Positions 44,111-56,700 of a stretch of 64,000 nt of DNA are shown in pieces; position 1 is the first letter of the stretch; each line of letters starts with the position of its first letter. Made by a program: the position numbers and the translations under genes. The stretch comes from Podaxis mareebaensis (lineage: Eukaryota; Basidiomycota; Agaricomycetes; Agaricales; Agaricaceae), in contig JAEUWP010000421.1 in NCBI GenBank assembly GCA_018524725.1, forward strand, positions 1 through 64,000, given 5' to 3'. The notes beneath the pieces were generated by a model that saw only the letters and a program-made list of their open reading frames with translations, was not told the DNA's origin and ran no database searches.

Positions 44111-45995
44111 ATGGCAGGCCCGGCAGAGATTGTGTACGTCCACCTTACGCTGTTTACAACGTTCACAGTGTACTCACCATCTCACAGTCATGGACCAGCA
44201 CTGATCGGGGATCTAATCAATGTGTTGTTATTTGGGATCATGATTGCGCAGACGTATATCTATTACACGACTTACAAGTACGTCAATAAGCCGTAGTGGG
44301 ATGACGAGTCATGCTGATCGTGGACTCAGGGATCGGACATGGATGAAGCTGCTGGTAAGTGCGTTATGCTTGGTGTAGCTCATATTTAAAGCTGATGTGT
44401 CCAATTGTGACCTCACTAAGATTGCAGTAGTCTTTGTCGCAGACACCGTCAACACTGTCTTCAATATCTTATTTATTTATGGCGTTCTGATAACACGTTT
44501 TGGTGAGCAGCGCGAATGTACCGTGAAGCTTAATGACTCCAGTGCTAAATTTTGGATCTAGGTGACTATGGGAACCTTGCTAGGGCAAACATATGTACGT
44601 TTCTGAGTGATTGAGTTGGTTCTGACTGCTTAACTTTTTCCAGTTAGCGTTTCAGGTCAGTTCTACCCCTGACAGCCGCTGGACTATAGCCGTGACTGAT
44701 CAATGATGGCTACTCGTCGCACGTATAGACCCGGTGACGACGGTAAGGTCCATTACAGATGTAACAGCCCATCTGATTTACTCGGCGTTTCATCGTACAG
44801 GGCTTCATTGGGCTGCTGGTCCAACTTTTCTTCGCTTGGAGGATACACGTTCTCACGAAAAACTGGATATTGGTTTCAGTTGTGGTCGCACTTGCCTTCA
44901 CAGGAGCTGGTAAGCCTCGCTCTCCAAGTCACCGATTATTTCACATGTTTATTGTATACAAGTGGGGGCCTTCATTACTGCACATGAGGTGCTCGCCATT
45001 CCGGAATTTGCCAGATTCCAGGAATTCAAGGTGAATGCATAAAGACTGTACGTCTGATATTCGTTACTGATTAAATTCATCATGCGTGTAGAGATTCGTA
45101 ATCATGTGGCTGGCTTCTGCAGCAGCAGCAGATATCATTATTACAACCATCCTCGTGTGGTACTTGTAAGCCTCGCCCAAATTACAGATTTGACGATTTA
45201 TGACATTGTCCTCTATCTAGGGTGCGTTTCCCCAGAAATATAGAGTCACCCAGGACGCACCTAACGCCTCCAACAAACAGCGAAAACACAAGACTGGATT
45301 CAGAGGATCGGATATGATGGTTGACCGAATTATTCGAGGTGTGTTGGTTTCTAGGGTCGAAATGGATGATGACTGACCCATCTTAGTCACAATGCAAACG
45401 GGTCTAGTTACATCGGTTGTCGCAATTGTTGATTTGATTGTTTTCCTGACGGATGTACGAGATATTTGCCTATTGTTGTAGCCCTTTACTGATCTAACTT
45501 TGCTTTAGCCCACCGGACTGTGCGTAGTGTGGTTGCAAAAGGTTATTTGGCGGCTGACTTGACGGATCGTCGACAGACACCTGCTTTTCAACATCCCTCT
45601 CTGCAAGCTATATTCAAATTCACTTGTCAGCAATCTTAACTCGCGAGGAGGGTGGAAGTATGATGAGAGTCATGGGACAAGCGTTGGGACGTTCGTGGCC
45701 AAGAGTTCCCCCTCCCAGGTTCAATCAGGGACCATGCAATCTGGTTGGAGAGACAACACTACTTCTACGCCTCGAGGTACGGTTGGAAAGGTGATGTCTG
45801 TGGTACATCCTCCCCGTATCTAAGTACTAACGTAGCGAACAGGTCGTCGAACTGTTCGAGTCTAAGCGCCCAAGTGCCAGCGCCAAGTCGTCTGAGGTCT
45901 ACGTTCAGGTGGAGTCCCACGAAATGCGGGATACCTCGAAAGACATAGGGGCGCCCCTTCATCCACGTTCGAAAGGCGATACCTTCTTTGACTGA
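44111..45995 (+). CDS. DUF6534-type seven-helix membrane protein, paralogue 1
   Basis: Many-exon gene. Exon 1 is 44111-44133 (MAGPAEIV), exon 2 44188-44277 ('HGPALIGDLINVLLFGIMIA', 'QTYIYYTTYK'), then 'DRTWMKLL', 'VFVADTVNTVFNILFIYGVL', 'GFIGLLVQLFFAWRIHVLTK', 'VGAFITAHEVLAIPEFARFQ', 'FVIMWLASAAAADIIITTIL', 'RKHKTGFRGSDMMVDRIIR', 'TMQTGLVTSVVAIVDLIVFL' and 'PTGLHLLFNIPLCKLYSNSL' with 'SLNSRGGW'. These are the signature elements of the family, whose C-terminal half gives its domain name. The cytoplasmic tail ends ...GDTFFD. Tiny exons include 45509-45519 (11 nt) and an apparent single-nucleotide exon at 45221. The exons around 44640-44780 (after helix 3) are uncertain. Receptor-like topology; ligand and role unknown. 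Confidence 0.85.
45221..45221 (+). other. Apparent 1-nucleotide exon (G) between two introns, paralogue 1
   Basis: The exon ending ...GTG TGG TAC TT (phase 2) is followed by intron 45166-45220 (55 nt, GTAAGC...CTAG), a single G, and intron 45222-45280 (59 nt, GTGCGT...ACAG), then CGA AAA CAC (phase 0). Only one extra nucleotide restores the frame into the conserved RKHKTGF motif. No other GT in the segment gives the right phase with an intron of workable length. Confidence 0.75.
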
Positions 45996-48900
45996 ACCGG
46001 AGTCTGATCCCACTCTGCTTTTTGTCTGTTTGAGGGGAGAGATTGGAGTAGGGCTTGTAAGAACGTGGTCTTTTTTGTACGCAATAGGGTCTTCCTGTAT
46101 AACTGAGTGTCATTAGTGAGTTTCCGACTCAAAGATCCAAGATCCAAGGGTGAAGAGTGTGCTATTCTAAATCAGTCAGGCGGGATCGCATGCCCTTCCG
46201 CGATCCCCCTGCTATATGTCAAGCCTAGAAGTGACTCTCAGGCTCCCCAACTGCCATTCCCTACCTATGATCCGATTCCTCTTTCGCAATAAACCCATTA
46301 CAACACGTTCATCGTGACAATGTGGTATCTTGACCACCGTTGAGACCACATAAAATATGAATGCTTGCTATGGGGGGACTTGAACAATGACACAGCCAAG
46401 ACAGGGTAAGAACAGAGCCAACCCTAAATTCCAAAAATACCACTGCGACCCGTTTATCCCTCCTATGAAAACCAAAAGGCCACATCATAATCAGATTAAA
46501 GAGTCCGTTACCCGCCTATACTTCGGGGTTCTGCTAGGCGAACGATACAAAGGGGATTGCAACATTTAGGGCAATCTTTTCCAACCCTTCCCCGTAGTCC
46601 CTGCGCTTCTTGATAGCACAGTTTCCTTGGCACAGGCGGAGAAGACGAACAACAGGTATGTAGGTTTCACAACATGTAGGCATCAATTTGTGTCTGTCGT
46701 GACTTAGTAAGTTAATGCTTATCAGCGAGACCGTTCATCATCCGAGCAATAGCCGCCCATCTTATGGCCTCAAAGAAGTAATTCAGGCCTAGCACAAGAA
46801 CACATCCATAGCCACAGGATATGGTACAAGTCTGAGTATCGAGTGACTGAAGGAACATAACGGAGCAGTTCATCTCTTTCTCAGGGCTCATGTGTGTCTC
46901 CAGGACCAGTCGCTTCAGGCCCAAAAGGAGCTAAGCATGCTGCCCTCCACGGTTGTTGATCTCCTTGGAAGGGTCGGATGGCACTTGGATCCATACATAA
47001 TGATCGGGGCGATCTCTACGCTTCGGAATCCTGCTCTATCCGAGTCCAATTCTTCTGCGAATCCGCTCGTGTATGTGTGACAAACTTCTAGCTATTCCCC
47101 CGTGAGTGGCCTGACCGAGCAGTGCGATCACTCCTGAGAAACGTAACATGATGCGCGTGCAGCGGCGGTGATCTGGGTGGGACTCGACGAACCATGCATC
47201 ACTTCTAATAACCTGCCCCTTTTTTTCCGCTTGCAAGGTCAGGAGACTTGCCGACGCCAAGACGATAGTGGAAGTATCGGGGAAAGATAGCTCCTGTTGA
47301 AACGAACCCGGTGCTTCGTGCTGGATGTACCCTGCTGACCTGTCAGGGGAAGCATAGCATAGAGGTAGAGAGGAGGGAGAGAAGAAGGAAAGTACTCTGG
47401 GGATTTTGTACTTTGCTGTTATATTTGTCCGAATAATCATTAACCACTTCCCAGTAAAGGTGTCGAGGGAGAACAGTTATAAGCTCCTTTCGGGTACGGA
47501 TTATGACCTATCGCGAACATGTCCCAGGTGTCATGATTGAGTTTAGTTTTCCAGACCCGGGCCAAGGGCAAGCCATCCGGTGGATTTGTGATGACGAGGG
47601 CATGTGAAATAGAAGAAACAAGAGAGAGAAGTGGTTTCTGGTGACTATGATGGACACTGAACCCTGTCCTAGTCGTGGTTGTGTACAGGAACGCTCCGTA
47701 TCGCTCCAGTGTTGATATGATATGTTATCCGTACGACTTAAGATACCGTTCAGTAAGCTGGCTATTTGAGAGTCGAGGACAAGGATGCTATGCAGCAACA
47801 TGACTATAAAATCTGCTTACTATTCCCACTCCATAAATTCCTAATGCGAACCAACCTTGCATACCACTACCAACCATTCGGACACCCAACGGAGCATTCA
47901 TTGATGTTCTCTAACCTCAATCCATGATTTAATCACTGTGGCGAACTGACCTCCCCGTCTAACGACTTTGGTGAATCTGCACAGATCGTCTGATGTGCGT
48001 TGAAGAGTCGTAACCACCTTAATTTTCGCTGCCGTAATAGTGACCTTATCTGCAACGTCGAAAATCACTTACATTCTTACCAGTCATTATTCTTTATCTG
48101 AGGATTACCACAGAACCCTTGGCAAGATATCTGTTGGCAAGACATTTTTTGTTCATTGAGTTGTGATCCAACCATAGAAGATGATGGAGTATTACAATGT
48201 GATGAGGTGCCGATTTGGAAACCAGGTGTTCGCTGTCTGCCTCTGGACGATCGTGAAAGCATGTTGCACTCTATCCCTCGGTGCTTGACACTACCCCGAG
48301 GACTGCCTCCATTCCTAGCTTAGTAGGAGTAAGTGACTCCCTTAGAAACGCTACGAAATACTGACAACTACCTCTTCAAGCTTCCAAAATGATGGGAAAG
48401 TAGAGAACACGCAACGTATTGTTAGGCTATGCGCGATGTGGGAACTTTGATAGCACCATGTGGTGTATCAATGGTTGGCGAAGGTTCCTTGCAAAGCTGA
48501 TACAGATGAAGGACCGTCAATGTTATGGAGTTCTTGTTTAACCCGGAAACGAATAGAAGGGCGCACTAGCCTTCACGACCTCGTGAATGATACTTTGGAT
48601 ATGGGTGCGGAGAAGTATTAGGGTTGGAGCCTCAATGTTGGCACATGACTCCGGTAACTAGAACCCAATACCGTCGCTCGGAGACAAGGCATCCAAGCAT
48701 ACCCATTTTTGACGTGGGGCTTTGACGAGTAATGCGTCATCTTACTCTCTTGTCCTTATTATCATTTCTTTAGAGTAGGAGTGTAAAAATGCCAGATGTT
48801 AGAGAACAAAATAGTCTCAAGTTCATGAGGACACGATCAGGCATTTCTCAGCATGAATAAAGCCGGCATCGGGAGAAGCAACGGGTGTCGGGCTTCAGGT

Positions 48901-49501
48901 CGACTCAAAATGAACCAGGCGCTCAAATATTCTCATCAGCTTCTGGAAAATGCATCAAACCTTCATGGAGCTCGCCTTTGTGCCCTTTTTGGCTCGAAGT
49001 ATGAGCAACGCAGCAACTCCATTTAGTCTAAACGGCCGAGCCTCGAGTACAATGCATCGTATTGAATATTATGTCTTCAAACATCAGTTCCATTGCCGCA
49101 GTTCAATCGTGCGGTTCTGTTGCTGCCATACTCCATCGGCTCCTACACTCTCCCGTAGTTCCACGAAACTCCAAGTGTCCGCAGGAGAACTCCAATGTTT
49201 TCCCAGTCAAGCGCTATTTAGAATCAGAGCGGTGATGTTGTCAATATCTAATCATAGTACGTGACAGAACCTTAGGTGCGGCTCCAGCTCATATTACTGA
49301 CTTGGCAGTCAACACCATCAAGAATGTTAATGATCGGGGACGCCCAAGGCGCGAAACGGAAGATGACCGAGAGCGCCGTTTATATATCCCACACAGTTCC
49401 ATTTGGTACAGGCTACCCGACTACGTAGCTCTCAGGCCTCAACCTCGAGCCTGACCCTCTATCGGCGCTTGGCACGCATTCTTCCACCCCTACGGTCCTG
49501 A
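45996..49501. other. 3.5-kb gene-poor stretch between DUF6534 paralogues 1 and 2
   Basis: Only short anonymous ORFs occur (for example 46712-46924, 47036-47440 and 48077-48262, all minus). The last contains RYLAKGSVVILR, loosely like a P450 segment, but nothing around it supports that. A TATATATC box lies at 49381-49388, about 115 bp before the start of paralogue 2. No RNA gene or repeat was recognised. Confidence 0.35.
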
Positions 49502-51454
49502 ATGTCAACAGCAGAGGCGGCGGCGGCGGCACAGATCATGTATGGCCATCTTCCGCTATGCATGAAACCTCTACTCATTACGTTACAACAGCCATGGCCC
49601 ACCGCTCATCGGTAACATAATCAATGTATTGCTGTTCGGGATTATGATCGCGCAAACATATATCTACTTCACGACATACAAGTACGCCAAAACTTGAATC
49701 CATAAGTCGAGGAAGTTTTGATTACGTTGTGTTTAGGGACCGAGCATGGATCCGGCTGCTGGTGCGTTCAGAGGAGTATGGCACGACCTGGAATTTGTAC
49801 GCTCAACACCTGGCTCTAGGTCATAGCAATCTTCCTCGTTGACGTTGTCAATGTTGTGTTTAATACCTTGTATTTATACACTGCTTTGATATGGGACTTC
49901 GGTGAGTGATCTAATATTGATCTCAGGCGCATCGTCCCTTGAGGCCAATACCACAAATTTAGGTAACATGGAGAGTATCTTGAGAGCCAATTGGTGTACG
50001 TTCTGGCTTACTCAGATCAGTCTTCATCCCTCACTTTTCTTTCAGATAGTTCAGCAGGTCGGTTTCGTTAACGGCCGCGTTTCGGAGATCCTTTCTAATC
50101 GAGCTGAACGTATATTCTTTGTACAGACCCCGCAACAACAGTAAGACCCATCACGGGATAGATTCTATCCATCTAATCCATCCAATATTCCAGGGTGTTC
50201 TTGGATCGATGGTTCAACTATTCTTCGCCTGGCGGATACACGTCTTGACAAGAAACTGGTTCATGGTCGCAAGCGTAGTCATACTTACTATCACAGGACT
50301 TGGTAAGTTCCCTCTAGTTGAATCGCCGAAATATTGTGCTAAACAAGCATTAGTTGGAGCCCTCGTTAGCACATATAAGCTTCTTGTCATCTCCGAGTTT
50401 GCGAGGCTTCATGAATTCCGTGTGAGCATGATATGATTAAGCGGGACCGTAATACATGCTCACAACGTCTCAGGGGTATATCATCCTCTGGCTGGCTTCT
50501 GTGAGCGCTGCAGATATTATAATCACAACCACACTTGTGCTGTATCTGTAAGTCTCGCCGTTGCATATTCAAAGCTAATGGAACTCATCTTGTCTAGGGT
50601 ATGCATCCCAAACGACTACAAGTATGAAGATGTTTCTAATATGCCCACGCTAGCGAAAGCACAAGACGGGGTTCAGGGGGTCGGATATGATGATCGATCG
50701 CATTATCCGAGGTCCGGTGGTTGGCTGATTGAACTGACTGAAAGGGATACTAAAATTTGCCCTAGTCACTGTACAAACCGGTCTTCTCACATCCCTGTTC
50801 GCAATCATTGGTCTGATTATCTTCTTAGTAAGGGTAAGACGAAATCTCCGTTTCCGCAACATTCTACTGAATGTTGTTTTGCTTAGTCCAATTCCGGAAT
50901 GTGCGTTACGTGACTTGTCTAGAATATTCATTGATTGAAAGCGGGTCGTTGGCAGATACTTGCTTTTCAATATCCCTCTTATCAAGCTTTATTCAAATTC
51001 TCTCTTGAGCAGCCTCAATTCGCGGAGAGGATGGAAGTTCGACAGCAGAGAGTCTGAGTCGGGCAGACCAGAAGTCGGGACGTTTATCACCGAGAATACT
51101 ACATCCCCAACTCGTTTAGAGACCACGCGATCCAGTTGGAATAACAACGTTACACATACATCTCGAGGACCGGTTGCAAAGGTAGCTGCTAGAATTTTCG
51201 TCTCTCCTGAACGCTAATGTATTCCGTAGGCCGTTAATTTCTTCAAGTCTACGCGCCCAAGTAATGGAACGAAAATGCCAAAGGTCTTTGTTCACGTGGA
51301 ATCTCACGAAATGCGGGAGTCTACATCTCAAGTGAAAGGGGAAGCCTTCAAACTAGATGGGAGCAGCGCAGCAGATTCATTTCCTGTGAGAAGTGATGTT
51401 GTACTGACGCCAGCTCGCAAAGAGGCTGAGCCAAGTCTATCTTCCTATGTTTGA
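49502..51454 (+). CDS. DUF6534-type seven-helix membrane protein, paralogue 2
   Basis: Starts at the ATG at 49502 (MSTAEAAAAAQI), whose first exon ends in phase 2 before 'HGPPLIGNIINVLLFGIMIA'. It continues 'QTYIYFTTYK', 'DRAWIRLL', 'VIAIFLVDVVNVVFNTLYLY', 'SMVQLFFAWRIHVLTRNWFM', 'LWLASVSAADIIITTTLVLY', 'RKHKTGFRGSDMMIDRIIR', 'YLLFNIPLIKLYSNSLLSSL' and a long polar tail ending SLSSYV (TGA at 51452-51454). Exon order matches paralogue 1, including the single-G exon at 50598. It is more diverged from paralogue 1 than paralogue 3 is. The DPTGL microexon is replaced by a variant (SNSG). Exons near 49960-50140 are uncertain. Confidence 0.82.
50598..50598 (+). other. Apparent 1-nucleotide exon (G), paralogue 2
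   Basis: Intron 50548-50597 (50 nt, GTAAGT...CTAG), then G, then intron 50599-50653 (55 nt, GTATGC...CTAG), between TAT CT and CGA AAG CAC. Position and phase are the same as in paralogue 1, while the intron sequences have diverged. Confidence 0.75.
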
Positions 51455-51966
51455 GGTGAAGACATCGCAGGGTTCCGCTGCTCAGGGTGGTTTTTGGATT
51501 TGTTTCTTTTCCTCTTTGTGTACAAGAGGGACCTTAGATATTGCCGATGCCAGTATGTACAATAGTGCTAGATCTCAGATTAAACATTCTATATAACAGC
51601 GGAACGCGAGTTTAGGCACTTCCCAATTTGAAACCTCGAGCCTGAGGTGAACGTAGGTGAGCGTGTGCGCCACTGCATACCATCATCCAAGCATAATCAG
51701 TGCCGGATCCGGGTATGACCGATGACAGGTTATGACCCCGAAGGAATGTTTCGGCCAAGTTTCGGCAACGGCCGTTTGAGGGTAATCCGACAAGTCGGGA
51801 TTAAATTGGTGATATGTGATTCGGCGAGCAGCGTCACTGAGATTACGCAGAGGAGCTATTAATGCGAGATGGGATATGATGTGGCCGGGAGCCGAATGAC
51901 TAACGTTCTTACATCTTGCTACACGCACGCTTGTCACTCTTCTTGCACCCTTTGAACGACGACAAG
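51455..51966. other. Intergenic spacer
   Basis: About 510 bp between DUF6534 paralogue 2 and the F-box gene. The minus ORF at 51683-51937 has no motif. It presumably contains the terminator of the first gene and the promoter of the next. Confidence 0.4.
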
Positions 51967-53672
51967 ATGAGTACGACAGGAGAAGGAGTCGGAACTGGGG
52001 GGATGATCATGACACTTCCGCATGAGCTGGTGGAAGAGATTTTGGTGCTCTGTGATCCAGTGGATGTCGCGAGGGTTGCGATGTCCTGTAAGAGGATGTA
52101 CGGGATTGTGTATGGGGATGTGCCTGGGCAAGGAGAAGGGAGGAGAAGGAGGAAGACGTTCTGGAGGGCTTTGTACCTCGCACAACCGCTGGATGATTTA
52201 CGGACGTGTGTTGACCGACTTGGCGTTCCACGTGTCGCAACTCCCTCGCAATCATCTTCCCAGTTGGATTCAGAGGACGATGGTGGCATCGATTGGCAAG
52301 ACGAGCTGCAGAAAATTATTCGTGCACGGTCGGTTGTGTCTGATGTGCGATTGTGTAGGGACGAACGGGAGCTCGGGGAAGTGTTGAGGACCTTTTTAGG
52401 ACTGGTGGAATGGGTACCACCTGTGAATGGGCGGGAGGGAGACTTGGCGAAGAATTTGGTTTGGGTTCCGGTGGTGTTGAAGGATTTTTTGGATGTCATT
52501 GAGAAGGGCGTCCCGTTCTCAAGTTCCACGTCTGGAGAGCCAGAAACATCGTGGCGCGTGCCACCGATATCTGGGTGGTCTGAGCAGACGAGACAGTATT
52601 ATGCCCAGTTACGCACGCTGTACGGACTTACGAGGAGCGATTTGACGAGAAGGGCGAGGGTGGAGAGCAGAGCATATGTGTATGATATGCGGAAGTACAC
52701 GGCGGAGAATGAGTATGGCCCGTTGAGAGGTGAGGGAAAGTATGTGGATTGGGTACATGTGCAGATGATACATCACGTTGTGTCGATGCACGTTGTATGG
52801 GATTCCGTGAAGCTTTTGGTTGAAGGCGATGTGTTTGGAGGAGAGGGAAATGTGAGTGAGGGGGAGGGGTTCCAGTATACTATTTATCCGATGAGTATGC
52901 CGTTTACACAGACGCTAGTGCCGAGAAGGGAGGGTGAGGAGGATGGAAGGGTGAGAGGTGTGCCGCCGGTGGACGTGCTAGGGGAATCCAACGACGAATT
53001 GCCTGAAGGTGCAGATTGGGCTGGGATTGAGGGTGCTTGGACGGTGTGTTTTTGTTTCTGTGATCATCGCGAACTTATAGGTGAGTTTGCGCCCTGCTGC
53101 CTGCTTCGCCAGAACTCAGGCTTTTGGTAGCGTACAACGCATCTGAGGACGCAAACGGCCAACTGGACACCTCTTGCTTCGAAGAAGAGGACTTCATAGA
53201 AGTGTTTCGGCGACTAGAGGTGAATTTACACGTAACAAGAGTGGCTAACGATCCAGATCACCCGGGTCGACCAATCATTGGGTTTGTGGGAGAGATGCGG
53301 GCGCCTTCGACGTCAACAATGTATGGGTGCGTACAGTTGACGGATGACAAGCACATAAAATGGCAATTCGTAAGTATCGTTTCCAATTCGTCAATACTCA
53401 ATCCTGATTTATTCTCAGTACTCTGGAGAAATGGGGGCGAATGCGATCTGGAGGTGCGTCATCAGCGAAGAAATAGGGGCTATTTAGTAACTCCTGGGTG
53501 CAGCTCGGTTGGAGTCCAAGTTGGTGGAGTTGGGTCGTCCTTCGGGGTGCTCGGCGCCTGGACAACGGTCTTCCATGACCACGAAGACCCTGTCGGTAAG
53601 GGTGCCTCCACGATACCTGTAACATAATTACTGAATAGACCGGCAGGCCCGTTCTGGATGCAGAAGAAGTAG
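51967..53672 (+). CDS. F-box protein, 501 aa
   Basis: Five exons: 51967-53080, 53131-53369, 53419-53453 (35 nt), 53504-53595 and 53647-53672 (26 nt), all in phase. The start ATG at 51967 (MSTTGEGVGTGG) is the first in the frame. Residues about 16-50 are an F-box: 'LPHELVEEILVLCDPVDVAR' followed by 'VAMSCKRMYGIV', the Leu-Pro start and spacing typical of SKP1-binding F-boxes. The rest is a large C-terminal domain seen in mushroom F-box proteins, rich in Trp and Tyr, with a conserved-looking end ('GVLGAWTTVFHDHEDPVGPF', 'WMQKK'). It would act as substrate receptor of an SCF ubiquitin ligase; the substrate is unknown. The last exon supplies only the final eight residues. The BBC1-like gene begins 76 bp after its stop. 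Confidence 0.85.
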
Positions 53673-53748
53673 CCGTGCAGCCAAACAGATGTAAATAGAC
53701 CATTAATACAAGTGCAGCCCCTTGGCCGCTGAGCTCTGAGACCGCGCC

Positions 53749-56700
53749 ATGTCCGACAACCCAACAAACACGCCTCCAAAACCAAAACCAGGCTCACTGC
53801 GCGACAGAATCGCCGCGTTTGAGAACAAGGCTACTGCAAATTCCCCGCCTGCGGGTCCGCCACCGCCACGCCCGAAACCTGCGGGATTTGCGACATGGAA
53901 GCCCAAACAGCCATCGCCGCCCAGCTCGCCTGCTGCTGCATCGAGTTCTGCTTCTGCTTCTAGTACTGGAGCTGCTGGGAATGGCAGTAACGAGGGTGTA
54001 GCAAGGGCAGGGAGCGGGACTATGAATGCCGCTGACGCAAGGGAGAGTATTACCCGCGGAGGTGCAAGTCTGAAGGAACGTATGGCTGCTTTGCAGGGCA
54101 AGGGTGCATTTGGTGCGCCTGCTCCGCCTCCCGTAGTGCCAAAACCGGCAGCGGGGAACAAACCCAAGTGGAAACCACCCCCACCTATCACGTCACCCCC
54201 CGCCATCGGCGAGGACGATGAGTCCAATGATCAGGCTAAGGACTCTGTAGAAGGAGAGGAGCGACTCGAAGGTCGGGCCTCCACATCGCCCAAGCCATCA
54301 TCGATCAAATCGCCTCCTCCTATCTTGCGATCGCCGAAATCTGGACTCGAGGACCAGGGCGCGGGTGATGAAGGCGAGGGTAGTGAGGTTAAAGAGGATG
54401 CTGCCGGTGAGCAGGACGTTCGTGGGGAGAAGGAAGGTCAGGTAGATGAGGAAGAGGAGGAGAGACAGAGGAGAGCGGCGATTGCAGCGAGATTGGCGAA
54501 GCTTGGTGGAGCGCGAATCGGTATGGGCCCGCCTGTATTTGGTCGTCCCGTGCCTCCGAAGAAGCCTTCCGTGCCCGAAACTGCGCCTGTTGTTGAAGCT
54601 GAGCCACCCAAAGTTGAGGAAGGTATGCTGCCTTGAAGCCCCACCACAACCCCCTATTCATCCGTTCCACAGAACAACCTGCAACAGAGTCAATGACATC
54701 AGAACCAGGACCGGGTACGCCTACCTATCCAATCCCACTGCACAATGTAGTATAAACTAACACATCTGAACGAACAGAAACATCTCCTCGCCCACCTTCG
54801 TCAATGCCCGTACCCGCCATGCCCAAACGCGCTGCCCCTCCGCGGCGCAAACCTGCCAAGTCCACCTCCGCGGGTGCTATCACATCGCCCGAGGAGAGTC
54901 CCGTGCCACCTCCCGCAGGCATTCCTACATCCCTCGCAGAGGAGAGTGCTCAACCTGCCGTCCCTGCTGGTGGCTTGGATGACGTCACCACCTCTGAGGC
55001 TGTTGAAGCGGGCAAGAGGTCCCCCAGCCCAGAGGAGAATGTGGTTGAGGAGGCTGAAGGTGCTGGTGAAGAAACAGTTCCACGTGGGTCTGTCGACGAA
55101 GTTGAGTCTAGGAATGTCGAAGCCAAGGCTGAACCCGAAGGCAAGGTCACAGAGGAGCAACAAACGGTAGACGAAGACGAAGAAACGCGGAAAAGACGCG
55201 TCGCCGAGAAACTCGCAAAGATGGGTGGCGTGAATCCCTTCGCAATGCCTCCTATGCCTCTTCGCCGGACTTCTGTTGGATCAACCACTTCCGCTACTGA
55301 AGCTACTGCTGTTTCCCCACCAACCTCCCCACCCATTCCCACAAAGAAACCTAGTATTGGAGCCGTTGCTGTCGGGTCTCCGCCGACGAGCCCCCCGCGT
55401 CCAGTTGAGAAGCCTGCGAGTCTGCGGAGAGGTAGTGCAAGTTCTGTAGGGTCGATTGAGGGCGGGATGGGTTCGGCTGGGAGGAGAGCCAGTGCAGGAT
55501 CGGTTGAGTTGCCTGCGAGGAGGGCAAGTGTTGGGTCTGTCAGGTCTGTTACCAAGGTGGCAGAAGTTGAGGAGCTTGTTGAAGAACCGGAGAACACGAT
55601 TCCTGAAGAGGATGACGCGTCCGTACCTGTTGTAACGAAGTCTAAAGAGGCTAGCAAGGAGAACGAGGGGGTCAAGAAATCGAGTCTCGATGACGAGGCC
55701 AAGCATAACGAAGAACGAGAAGAGAAATCAGATGGTAAATATTAATCTTCATTTTTCCCCTCCTCCCCTTCCCTCCCTTCAGTCTTTATCCATCTCAAGC
55801 GGCCCCCTTTGAGCTTTGTTTATGCCCTGGGGATTCTCACACTTCGTTGTGTAAACTCTAACTATGGAATTTAATCCGCTCTCGTGAATATGTATTGATG
55901 ACATTCTATCTTTCTGCCTTTTTCTAATTCGTCCGAAGTTCGGAAAGCACTCGACGATTCTCAGGAGAAATACGAATACGATAAGGACGATGACTCTCAC
56001 GATCTCTATGATGACGTAGACGCGACGCCGCAGCCGCTTCCTCGACTTCCATCGATCGCGACTTCGACGACTACGAATACGACGAAACATGGTGACGGCG
56101 GACCTTCTGTAGCTGCCAGGAATGTGGACCCGATTGTGATCGCGAGTGTGATTCCACCGCCTCCTCCCAGATCTCCACCGTCTGCGACTCCTCATCTCCC
56201 TACAGTTCCTGCTTCCAGTAGCCCAACATTACCCACTGCACCACTTCCACTGAGGGTTGTACAGGAGTCAAGAGAATCATCCGTGGATCGACTGAGTGGG
56301 CCTATACAACCCAGACGAATTGTACCGCAGACTCCTGAGGAGAGGGAGAGGGATCTTGACGACGACGACGACGACAGAGAGGAGGTTAAAGCGGAGGAAC
56401 AGGAGGTTGTAGATGGTGACGAAGATGCTGGATCTGAACTTGCACGGTCGACTTTGTTCGTCCCACCTCCTAAAGTTGGGAAGGATGAGGCGACGGCGTA
56501 TAGGACTGTGATGGACCGGGAGGTTGATGAAGGTGAGGAGAGTGAACCGCCGTTGCGTGTTCCCCCGCCACTTTCAGTTGTGGAAGAGGTTGGAAGGGGT
56601 GGGGTTGTGGATCGGGAAGGTGTAGAGGTTGTCGAAGGTATGCCGTTGCCCATTCGGGTTGACGTTAATGTTGGTGGGGAAGGTCAGGTTGCGAAGCCGA

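Noticed and set aside
48077..48262. Possible cytochrome P450 fragment (RYLAKGSVVILR, minus)
   Set aside because: Only one loosely similar segment. No ExxR, heme-binding FxxGxRxCxG or PERF-like motif appears nearby on that strand.
54950..55706. Long minus-strand ORFs of 141-250 codons
   Set aside because: They are antisense shadows of the BBC1-like exon 3. The + strand frame is joined in phase to six other exons and ends in a recognised domain.
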